NCBI GenBank assembly: GCA_018065225.1
Contig: JAGHTS010000296.1
Location: forward strand, 1-8,201
Source of the DNA: Candidatus Phascolarctobacterium caballi
GTDB lineage: Bacteria; Bacillota; Negativicutes; Acidaminococcales; Acidaminococcaceae
Reading direction: 5' to 3'
DNA length: 8,201 bases
The translations under genes were made by a program, and so were the position numbers. Each line of letters begins with the position of its first letter. The stretch's first letter is position 1. Positions 1 through 6,901 of this stretch are shown piece after piece. The notes beneath the pieces are model-generated. The model had not been told where the DNA came from and did not search any database. It saw nothing but the letters and a program-made list of their open reading frames with translations.

Positions 1-957
1 ATTCACGGGGATGTTAATTTTGATTTGACGCAATATGATGATTTTGTAATTATGAAATCTAATGGGATGCCGACTTATAATTTTGCGGTGTGTGTTGACG
101 ACCATTTAATGGGGATGACCCATGTTTTGCGTGCGGAGGAACATTTAAGCAATACACCCAAACAGGTTTTGGTATATCAGGCATTGGGTTGGCAACCACC
201 CCAATTTGGACATATGCCGATGATTTTGGCTCCTGACCGTTCCAAATTAAGCAAACGTCATGGTGCCCCAAGTGTGGAGGAGTTTAGGTCACAGGGATAT
301 TTGCCACAGGCAATTATCAATTATTTAAGTTTGCTTGGTTGGAGTGCGGGTGACGAAAAGGAAATTTTGTCTTTGGAAGAAACTGTTGCTGCTTTTAAAT
401 TGGAGGATATGAGCAAGAAAGCGGCGGTTTATGACACGGCAAAACTCACTTGGATGAACGGGCAGTATTTAAGTGAGTTGCCGTTGGATACACTTTGGAC
501 TGATGCCAAAGAGTTTATGGTCAAGTCAGGTCTTGTTTCTGCGGAGTTTATGGCAAGTCACGAAGATTATATGAAACATTTGTTTGATGTGGTGCGGGTG
601 CGTGTAAAAACTTTGCAGGAAGTTGTGGATGCTTCTACTTACTTTTTTAAAGATTTTACAGAATATGATGCCAAAGGTGTTGCCAAACAGTTTAAAAAGG
701 AAACCATACCTGTTTTGCAGGCATGTTTAGACGGGTTGAAAGCGGATAATGAGTTTAGTTTGGCAAGTACCGAAAATATTTATAATGCTATTGCGGAAGA
801 AATGGGGTTGGGTTTAGGAAAAATAATTCAACCCAGCCGTTTGGCTTTGACTGGTAGGACGGTCAGTCCGGGAATGTTTGATGTAATTGTGCTTTTGGGC
901 AAAGAAAAAACTTTGCAACGGTTGCAACAGGCGATTGCCTATATTGAAAAGATGTGA
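1..957 (+). CDS. gltX: Glutamyl-tRNA synthetase, 5'-truncated by the window edge
   Basis: This class I aminoacyl-tRNA synthetase charges tRNA-Glu with glutamate in the cytoplasm. The frame is open from base 1, so the start lies outside the window; 318 residues are visible. A full GluRS has about 480-490, so roughly the first 165-175 residues, including the HIGH motif, are missing. Visible landmarks are the catalytic-domain stretch GMPTYNFA, then RAEEHLSNTP (R at 130-132), then KLSKR (244-258), which is the KMSKS-type ATP-binding loop of GluRS. LLGWS and the KLTWMNGQYL region mark the passage into the helical domain, and the rest is the anticodon-binding part, ending in a normal-looking C terminus. 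The RxEEH motif carries Ala where Gly is more common. It could be a glutamine-tRNA-misacylating (non-discriminating) enzyme, but that cannot be decided here. The family assignment is very secure. Confidence 0.97.
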   Translation: MHGDVNFDLTQYDDFVIMKSNGMPTYNFAVCVDDHLMGMTHVLRAEEHLSNTPKQVLVYQALGWQPPQFGHMPMILAPDRSKLSKRHGAPSVEEFRSQGYLPQAIINYLSLLGWSAGDEKEILSLEETVAAFKLEDMSKKAAVYDTAKLTWMNGQYLSELPLDTLWTDAKEFMVKSGLVSAEFMASHEDYMKHLFDVVRVRVKTLQEVVDASTYFFKDFTEYDAKGVAKQFKKETIPVLQACLDGLKADNEFSLASTENIYNAIAEEMGLGLGKIIQPSRLALTGRTVSPGMFDVIVLLGKEKTLQRLQQAIAYIEKM

Positions 958-960
958 GGT
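956..960 (+). promoter_or_regulatory. Ribosome binding site (GAGGT) that decides the start of the secreted-protein gene
   Basis: GAGGT overlaps the gltX stop codon (955-957). Two consecutive ATG codons follow, at 964 and 967. GAGG lies 4 bases from the first and 7 bases from the second, so the second has the more usual spacing. The overlap with the gltX stop suggests re-initiation by ribosomes finishing gltX. Confidence 0.6.
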
Positions 961-966
961 TAGATG

Positions 967-1818
967 ATGAAAACATTTTTTGTTACGCTTTTGTTATGTT
1001 TAAGTATGGGTATAAGTGCTTTTGCCGACCAAGATACAACGGTGTTGACGATGCAGACCAAATGTGCAAAAGCCACAGGGTATTTACCTTTTCTTGACGG
1101 CACTAATGAACCTGATTATGCACATAAAGCCAATGGTTTGATTATGAAAACAATGCGGGAAATGGTAAAAACAGTTGGCAATGCAGGAACATTCAGTTAT
1201 TCTGTGCAATTAAACCGTCCAAGTTTGGTTTCGGTACTGTTAAAGGTGCAGAATAAAGACAAAGAGTGTTATCAGGCATTAAATTTAGATTTAACAAACG
1301 GGCAAGATTTTACTGTTTTTGATTTTTTTGTAAATGATAATGTTATTAATGAGGTTTTGGGCAAGTATGAGAGTTTTCTGTTTACAGAGGACGGTGTTTT
1401 TTTGAGGGATAAAAAATGGGAAAAATATTCCAAGTTTATTCCTTTTTCCAAAATATTGACGAGTGTAAGAATCGGACAGGCAGGACGGTTGTTTCAAATT
1501 GCAAAATTGACCCGTGACAGTGAAAATAAAATGTTAAGTATAAAAAAGAACCGTTTGTTTGCCATTAAATTGGATTCTAACCCGACAACTGGATTTAAAT
1601 GGGATGCGGAACTGCCTGCGGACGGTAAGATTATCAAGGTCGGTTCATCATTTATAATTCCGCGTCAGGAGGAGGAAAGAGTAGGTGTGCCGGGAAGTGA
1701 AATATTATTCTTTTCACCAGTTGTGGCGGGGAAATATGATATAAAAATGAATTATAAGCGAAGTTGGGAAAAACATTATATAGACAGTTTTAATTTTACT
1801 GTCAATGTAAGGGAGTAA
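967..1818 (+). CDS. Secreted protein: PdaC/RsiV-like region plus C-terminal chagasin-type (I42) protease-inhibitor domain
   Basis: This is an exported protein of 283 residues (284 from the ATG at 964). Residue numbers here count from 964. A type I signal peptide is clear: Lys3, a hydrophobic core at about 5-18, and an A-F-A site predicting cleavage after residue 21. Residues about 32-165 resemble the DUF4163/DUF3298 fold of PdaC and RsiV, with GYLPFLDG early and LNLDLTNG followed by DFF later; this match is moderate and made by eye. Residues about 188-284 carry the three chagasin loops in order: NPTTGF (206-211, then W213), GVPG (241-244, matching the GxxG loop), and RSWE (266-269, matching RPW/RPF). 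Chagasin-family proteins block papain-type (C1) cysteine proteases by inserting these loops into the active-site cleft. C34 and C102 are the only cysteines in the mature part and could form a disulfide. The stop lies one base before zapA. The target protease is unknown. Confidence 0.8.
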   Translation: MKTFFVTLLLCLSMGISAFADQDTTVLTMQTKCAKATGYLPFLDGTNEPDYAHKANGLIMKTMREMVKTVGNAGTFSYSVQLNRPSLVSVLLKVQNKDKECYQALNLDLTNGQDFTVFDFFVNDNVINEVLGKYESFLFTEDGVFLRDKKWEKYSKFIPFSKILTSVRIGQAGRLFQIAKLTRDSENKMLSIKKNRLFAIKLDSNPTTGFKWDAELPADGKIIKVGSSFIIPRQEEERVGVPGSEILFFSPVVAGKYDIKMNYKRSWEKHYIDSFNFTVNVRE

Positions 1819-1819
1819 C

Positions 1820-2068
1820 ATGAATAATATTGTAAATGTCAACGTTTTAGGCAAGCAAAAAGCTTTTAGGACAACTCAGGATGCGGCAAAAGTTCAGGCA
1901 GTTGTTGATATTGTCAATGACAAAATTTATGCTTTGGCAAAAAAGCATAATGCTGAGCCAAGTGAGGCATTTGGGATGATGGCGGCATTGGAAATTGCGG
2001 CAGAGTTGTATCAGTTGCGGATTGATTACCAACATTTGATGTCGTTGGCACAGGAAAATAATGAATAA
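1820..2068 (+). CDS. zapA: Cell division protein ZapA
   Basis: ZapA binds FtsZ in the cytoplasm and promotes bundling of its filaments, stabilising the Z ring. The 82-residue product fits the short ZapA of Bacillota. It opens with a beta strand (NIVNVNVLGK), followed by a helix with VVDIVNDKI, and then a long C-terminal helix starting near EAFGMMAALEIAAELYQL, which forms the coiled-coil dimer in this family. The family pattern of a VxVxG-type start, a Vd-x-Ki helix and an AALxIAxEL helix is present. The ATG sits one base after the stop of the upstream gene, and AAGGGAG (1809-1815) ends 4 bases before it, so ribosomes probably pass directly from the upstream gene. Its end overlaps the next start by 8 bases. 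Short proteins of this kind are easy to mis-assign, but the motif order and the neighbourhood next to mutS2 support the call. Confidence 0.88.
   Translation: MNNIVNVNVLGKQKAFRTTQDAAKVQAVVDIVNDKIYALAKKHNAEPSEAFGMMAALEIAAELYQLRIDYQHLMSLAQENNE
2061..2068 (+). other. Stop/start overlap ATGAATAA coupling zapA to the U32 gene
   Basis: The ATG of the U32 gene (2061-2063) lies inside the last codons of zapA, whose TAA is at 2066-2068. AGGA at 2052-2055, inside zapA, is 5 bases upstream of that ATG. This arrangement is typical of translational coupling, which would tie the amount of the U32 protein to zapA translation. Confidence 0.8.
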
Positions 2069-4517
2069 GCAAAAGTATCTTGAATTGTTGGCACCGGCCG
2101 GCAGTTGGGAAGCATTGGAAGCGGCTGTTTTTGCAGGGGCGGATGCTGTTTATTTGGGCGGAAAGAATTTTGGCGCCCGTCAGTATGCTGATAATTTTGA
2201 TAATGACAAATTAACAAAAGCAGTTACTTTTGCGCATTTGCATCGTGTTAAGATTTTTGTAACAGTGAATACTTTGGTTGACGATTCCGAGATGGATGAG
2301 TTGGCAGAGTATTTGCTTTTTTTAAACAATATTGGTGTTGACGGTATTATTGTGCAGGATGTGGGTGTTATCAGGGTTGCCCGTCAGATTGTTCCTGATT
2401 TGCCTTTACATGCCAGTACGCAGATGACGGTTACTAATTCTTTTGGTGTGATGTTCGTCAAAAATTTAGGAATGGAACGGGCGGTCTTGGCAAGGGAGTT
2501 ATCAGTAAAAGAGATAGAAGAAGCTTGCACGAAGGATATTGAAATTGAAACCTTTGTACATGGGGCATTATGTGTTTGTTATTCCGGTCAATGTTTAATG
2601 AGCAGTTTGATAGGGGGGCGCAGCGGTAATCGGGGACGTTGTGCGCAACCTTGCCGATTGCCTTATAAGTTAGTTGATAAAAACGGCAATGATATGCTGG
2701 CGGATAAAGAAGTTGGGCAGTATTTGCTTAGTCCCAAAGATTTGAACACTTTGAATATATTGCCTAAAATAATTGATGCGGGTGTGACAAGTTTTAAGAT
2801 TGAAGGTCGTATGAAACGTCCTGAATATGTAGCAGTAGTTATTGATGCATATCGCAGGGCAATAGATGGTTATTTGGCTGGAGAGTATAATGTTTCACAA
2901 ACTGATTTTGACAATATAGAACAAATTTTTAACCGCGATTTTACAACAGCATATTTGCAGAAACGGCCCGGTAAAACTATGATGAGTCATCGCCGTCCCA
3001 ATAACAGGGGAGTGCTTGTTGGCAGGGTGACTGAAATTGTTGGTAAAGGGCAAGCAAAAATTAAATTAGAAAAATCATTACATATTGGTGATGGTTTGGA
3101 ATTTTGGGTTACAGTTGGCGGCAGGACTGGAATTAATGTTGAAAAAATTTTGTTAAATAATCAAGAAGTTCAATTTGCCGAAGATGGGGAAACGGTAACG
3201 GTTGCTGTGCCAAAGGGCGTGGGGTTAAATGACAGGGTGTTCCGTACACTGGACAGTGAGTTAATGTCCTATGCACAGCAGTTTTATGGAACGGACGGAA
3301 AAAAACGCATATCTGTAAAGGCAGTTGTAACAGCAAGATTGGGTAAACCATTGGAAATTGTGTTTTCGGATGAGGACGGAAATGTTGGCAGTGGGGAAAC
3401 TGATTTTATTGTAGAAACTGCGAAAAAACACGCTTTAAATGAAGAGATGTTACGTAAGCAGATTGACAGATTGGGGTCTTCGGAATTTGAGCTTAAAGAT
3501 TTTATTATGGAATGTGATGACAATGTTATGGTTCCTGTCAGTGAAATTAATGAGGCACGTCGGGTGGCAGTTGAGCAGTTAGTTTTGGCGAGAACGAATA
3601 ACTTTGTTGGACAGAGGTCAAAAATTTATGCTTATCAATTACCTGTATTGTGTAAAAATAATGTTGGCAAACAGAGTATTTTAGCGGTACATTGTGATAC
3701 TGTTGATAAAGTTAAAGCGGCATTAGATTGTGGTGCAAACAGAATAATTTATGGTGGGGATGCGTTCAGTATTAAATATATCAGCGATGACGATTATGCA
3801 AAGGTTGTTAAACTTGTCAAAGATAAAGGGGCGGAAATTGCTTTTGCGACTCCGCGTATTGTTAAAGAAGAACAACTGGAATATTTTGCAAAAACATTTG
3901 TTTATTGGGAAAAGTTACAACCTGATTTTGTTTACATAAACAATATTGGACTATGGAATTTAGCAAAAAAATATAAACTTAATTTATGGTCGGATAACAG
4001 TTTGAATATTTTTAACAGTCAGGCATTGCATTTTTGGCAGGAGCAAGGGGCTGAAGGTGCAACTTTATCTTGTGAACTGACTATGGCACAGGTTGGTAAA
4101 CTTGCATCACAACAAATATTGCCATTGGAATGTTTGGTTCAGGGAAGAACAGAAATGATGGTAAGTGAATATTGTGCCGGCGGGTCGTTTTTAGGTGATT
4201 TGGATAAAGGGGAATGTCAGTTTCATTGCGGTAAACAGTTATTTTTAGAAGACAGACAAAATGCCAAATTTCCTGTTGTGGGTGACCAATATTGTCGTAT
4301 GCATATTTTAAATTCTGTAGAATTATCTATGGCAGCAAATATAAAAGAGATGTTAAAAATAGGTGTAAGCGTTTTTCGTATTGACGGCAGATTTTATTCT
4401 GTTGCGGATGTTGCCAATATGACAAATTTATATGCTAAAATTTTAAATGGGGCAACAACGGTTACGGAGAATTTGCCGAATACGACAAGAGGACATTATT
4501 TTAGGGGAGTAGTATAA
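2061..4517 (+). CDS. U32-family protein (annotated peptidase U32), probable Fe-S RNA hydroxylase
   Basis: The product has 818 residues. Databases usually label this family 'peptidase U32 / collagenase-like', but E. coli relatives RlhA and TrhP hydroxylate 23S rRNA C2501 and tRNA U34, so RNA hydroxylation is the likelier role; the substrate cannot be told here. Residues about 7-300 are the first TIM-barrel-like domain (ELLAPAGSWEALEAA, then GADAVYLGG). It contains the U32 signature ETFVHGALCVCYSGQC (163-178). C171, C178, C194 and C198 are spaced 6, 15 and 3 residues apart, as expected for the Fe-S cluster of TrhP-type enzymes. Residues about 390-510 match the DUF3656 position, ending in EINEARRVAVEQL. 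Residues about 538-818 look like a degenerate second barrel: KVKAALDCGANRIIYGG echoes the N terminus. Its own cysteines are C705, C719, C723 and C745. E. coli RlhA, at about 650 residues, is shorter. ATG 2061 is supported by AGGA at 2052-2055. mutS2 follows after 2 bases. Confidence 0.9.
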   Translation: MNKQKYLELLAPAGSWEALEAAVFAGADAVYLGGKNFGARQYADNFDNDKLTKAVTFAHLHRVKIFVTVNTLVDDSEMDELAEYLLFLNNIGVDGIIVQDVGVIRVARQIVPDLPLHASTQMTVTNSFGVMFVKNLGMERAVLARELSVKEIEEACTKDIEIETFVHGALCVCYSGQCLMSSLIGGRSGNRGRCAQPCRLPYKLVDKNGNDMLADKEVGQYLLSPKDLNTLNILPKIIDAGVTSFKIEGRMKRPEYVAVVIDAYRRAIDGYLAGEYNVSQTDFDNIEQIFNRDFTTAYLQKRPGKTMMSHRRPNNRGVLVGRVTEIVGKGQAKIKLEKSLHIGDGLEFWVTVGGRTGINVEKILLNNQEVQFAEDGETVTVAVPKGVGLNDRVFRTLDSELMSYAQQFYGTDGKKRISVKAVVTARLGKPLEIVFSDEDGNVGSGETDFIVETAKKHALNEEMLRKQIDRLGSSEFELKDFIMECDDNVMVPVSEINEARRVAVEQLVLARTNNFVGQRSKIYAYQLPVLCKNNVGKQSILAVHCDTVDKVKAALDCGANRIIYGGDAFSIKYISDDDYAKVVKLVKDKGAEIAFATPRIVKEEQLEYFAKTFVYWEKLQPDFVYINNIGLWNLAKKYKLNLWSDNSLNIFNSQALHFWQEQGAEGATLSCELTMAQVGKLASQQILPLECLVQGRTEMMVSEYCAGGSFLGDLDKGECQFHCGKQLFLEDRQNAKFPVVGDQYCRMHILNSVELSMAANIKEMLKIGVSVFRIDGRFYSVADVANMTNLYAKILNGATTVTENLPNTTRGHYFRGVV

Positions 4518-4519
4518 AA

Positions 4520-6883
4520 ATGCCACGTTTTGCGACACAGGTTTTGGAATTTGATAAGGTAAAGAAAATGTTGGCAGATAAAGCGGCAACAGTTTTAGGA
4601 AAGAAAGCGGCAGACAATCTTTTTGTTAGCGGTAATTATCAGGAAGTAGTTGCTTTGCAAGAAGAAACTGCGGAAATCATCCGTGTTTTTGATGCTGGAA
4701 AACGTTTACCGTTTGGCGGCATTTTTAATATCATTCCGTCCTTGAAAAAAGCGGAAATTGGCAGTGTTTTAGAATCAGAAGAATTATTGCATATAGGTTC
4801 AACACTGGCGGCGATAGAGAATATGAAAACGTTTCTGCGTGACTTTGAATTAATCCCCCATCTTTTGGTGTATGGTGACAATTTGCAAATTTTTTCTTTG
4901 TTGGAAAAACAGATTAACGCAACGGTTGATGAACATGGTGAGATAAAAGACAGTGCTTCACCTCAATTAAAAAATTTGCGGTCAAGTATCAAGATTGCCA
5001 AAAACAGGATTAAAGAGCATCTTGACGGAATATTACATGATCAAAGCAAGCAAAAATATTTTCAGGATGCATTGGTTACAATGCGTGGTGACCGTTATGT
5101 TATTCCTATAAAACAGGAGTATCGGTTAAATTTTCCCGGTATAGTCCATGACCAAAGCAGTACGGGTGCAACATTATTTATTGAACCATTGGAAATTGTT
5201 GATTTGAATAATAATGTTAAGCGGTATCTTACGGAAGAACGGGATGAGATTGAGAGAATTTTAAGGCAGATAACTTTACATATTGGTAAAGAAGCAAAGA
5301 ATATTGCTGACAGTCTGCAAATCATTACCAAGTTAGATGTTATTTCTGCAAGAGGATATTTGGCTGAGGAACAACGTGCTGTAAGACCTGAATTGTGTAC
5401 TGGAAACAAAATTAGAATTGTTGAAGGCCGTCATCCATTAATAGACAAGCAGAAAGTTGTACCCATAACTGTTGAATTGGGTGGCGAAAATCTTATGTTG
5501 TTGGTTACCGGACCAAATACAGGCGGTAAAACAGTAGCGTTAAAAACTGTTGGCTTATTTGCCTTAATGGCTCAGACGGGAATGTATATTCCTGCATTGA
5601 CAGCAGAATTGCCTGTATTTAACGCAATTTATGCTGATATTGGTGATGAACAGAGTATTGAGCAAAGTTTAAGTACTTTCAGCAGTCATATGACAAATAT
5701 TATTAAAGTTTTGCAGACGATACGTGAAGGTGATTTGGTTTTAATTGATGAAATTTGTGCAGGGACTGACCCAAATGAGGGCGCGGCTTTGGCAATGAGT
5801 ATTTTAGAAGAATTTTTTGAACGTAAAGTTTTAACTATGGTAACTACGCATTATAGCGAGTTGAAAACTTTTGCTTATGGACATAATGGTATGCAAAATG
5901 CCAGTGTGGAGTTTGATGTGGAAAGTTTGCGTCCCACTTACCGTTTGCTGATGGGTGTTCCGGGCAATAGTAATGCGTTTAATATTAGCAGGCGTTTGGG
6001 GTTAGATGATATAATCGTAAATAGGGCAGGCAAAATGCTTAATGAAGAACATACGCATATGGAAAAAGTTTTACAGGATTTGGATATTAAACGACGTGGT
6101 TATGAAGAAGGAAAATCAGAAGTAGAAAAAATAAAGTTTGAAGCGGAAATGTTGCGTAATCAGTTGGCTTATCAGAAAAAAGAATTTTTGAAGTATCGTG
6201 ATGATATGTTGCGCAGGGCACGTGAAAAAGCAGACGACATATATCGTGAAAGCCGCAGGGAAGCAGAAGGCATAATTAAAGAATTACGTTCGCATAAAAA
6301 TGTTGTTGATACAAAAGTTTTACAAGAGATTGCAGAACGGGCACGGCAAACTTTAAATAAGCAGTTAAGCGGTGACAATCCTGTACCGGAAGGAACAAAG
6401 TTAACTAATGCAACAGCTAAAGTAGGGCAAAAAGTTTTTGTAACTACTTTGGGAAAAAATGGGTATGTAATTTCTCTTAACAGTTCGGATATAACGGTAC
6501 GGGTTGGCATTTTAAAAATGAATGTTTTGCCTGAACAATGTATTTTAGTTGCCAATCAGCCGGTTTCTGTTGTGTTAAAAAAAGAAAAATCACATAATCT
6601 TAGCAGCAGTCATAAATTGTTTGTGGAAAAAAGCAGTGGCAGTAAACAGGATGTTGATTTGCGTGGGTTGATGGTTGAGGAAGCAATCGTTGTTGTTGAT
6701 AAAGCTATAGATGATGCGCTGTTGGCTGGGGTTGGACGGTTAAGGATTATTCATGGTAAAGGTACTGGCGCGTTAAAAGCAGGGATTGTGCCATATTTAA
6801 TTAAACATAATATGGTTGTGGGTGTGCAGGAAGCCGCTCCTGAAGAAGGCGGGGCAGGAGTTACAGTTATCAATTTAAAATAA
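4520..6883 (+). CDS. mutS2: MutS2 family ATPase/Smr endonuclease
   Basis: MutS2 is a cytoplasmic MutS-like ATPase. In Bacillus subtilis it acts on collided ribosomes (RqcU), and in other species it has been linked to suppression of recombination; it is not a mismatch-repair MutS. The 787-residue length matches the B. subtilis protein. Residues 1 to about 290 form the core/lever region, with MRGDRYVIPIK near 188. The ATPase has Walker A GPNTGGKT (331-338), the signature SLSTFSSHM (383-391), Walker B LVLIDE (406-411) followed by AGTDPNEGAAL, and TTHYSELK (442-449). A charged helical segment, probably coiled coil, spans about 510-615. A KOW/SH3-like module follows at about 634-678. The C-terminal Smr domain (about 711-787) has DLRG (713-716) and HGKGTG (745-750), so the nuclease motifs appear intact. 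The residue after DEI is Cys413, where Gly is common. GGGAG at 4505-4509 lies 10 bases before the ATG. Confidence 0.97.
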   Translation: MPRFATQVLEFDKVKKMLADKAATVLGKKAADNLFVSGNYQEVVALQEETAEIIRVFDAGKRLPFGGIFNIIPSLKKAEIGSVLESEELLHIGSTLAAIENMKTFLRDFELIPHLLVYGDNLQIFSLLEKQINATVDEHGEIKDSASPQLKNLRSSIKIAKNRIKEHLDGILHDQSKQKYFQDALVTMRGDRYVIPIKQEYRLNFPGIVHDQSSTGATLFIEPLEIVDLNNNVKRYLTEERDEIERILRQITLHIGKEAKNIADSLQIITKLDVISARGYLAEEQRAVRPELCTGNKIRIVEGRHPLIDKQKVVPITVELGGENLMLLVTGPNTGGKTVALKTVGLFALMAQTGMYIPALTAELPVFNAIYADIGDEQSIEQSLSTFSSHMTNIIKVLQTIREGDLVLIDEICAGTDPNEGAALAMSILEEFFERKVLTMVTTHYSELKTFAYGHNGMQNASVEFDVESLRPTYRLLMGVPGNSNAFNISRRLGLDDIIVNRAGKMLNEEHTHMEKVLQDLDIKRRGYEEGKSEVEKIKFEAEMLRNQLAYQKKEFLKYRDDMLRRAREKADDIYRESRREAEGIIKELRSHKNVVDTKVLQEIAERARQTLNKQLSGDNPVPEGTKLTNATAKVGQKVFVTTLGKNGYVISLNSSDITVRVGILKMNVLPEQCILVANQPVSVVLKKEKSHNLSSSHKLFVEKSSGSKQDVDLRGLMVEEAIVVVDKAIDDALLAGVGRLRIIHGKGTGALKAGIVPYLIKHNMVVGVQEAAPEEGGAGVTVINLK

Positions 6884-6884
6884 T

Positions 6885-6893
6885 AAAGGAGGA
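6885..6893 (+). promoter_or_regulatory. Near-consensus ribosome binding site AAAGGAGGA for the aminotransferase
   Basis: AAAGGAGGA starts 2 bases after the mutS2 stop, and its GGAGG core ends 9 bases before the ATG at 6902. It is the strongest Shine-Dalgarno site in the window; the other starts have only 4-7-base purine runs. It suggests the aminotransferase is translated independently and more strongly than the genes before it. Confidence 0.8.
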
Positions 6894-6901
6894 TTTGAGA
6901 A

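Noticed and set aside
25..30. TTG at 25 as a start codon for the first gene, or TTGACG as a -35 box with AATTAT at 48-53.
   Set aside because: The frame is open and GluRS-like back to base 1, so this is the inside of gltX; the -10 match is poor and the position is within a conserved catalytic domain.
913..927. Inverted repeat TTGCAA-CGG-TTGCAA near the end of gltX as a terminator or attenuator.
   Set aside because: The stem is only 6 bp and rests on a repeated Leu-Gln codon pair; no T run follows, and the next gene starts within 50 bases.
991..1002. Cys12 of the secreted protein as a lipoprotein cysteine.
   Set aside because: The residue before it is Leu, not Gly, Ala or Ser, so no lipobox is formed; the AFA site nearby gives a normal type I cleavage site.
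5095..6555. Reverse-strand open frames of 104 and 127 codons inside mutS2, and others of 60-90 codons across the window.
   Set aside because: They are antisense to strongly conserved domains, lack recognisable protein motifs, and are rich in Ser, Ile and Cys as expected of complement reading of AT-rich genes.
6840..6884. A promoter for the aminotransferase around TTTAAAATAAT.
   Set aside because: A TAAAAT-like -10 can be drawn, but no -35 is found at 16-18 bases upstream, and the region codes for the end of the Smr domain.
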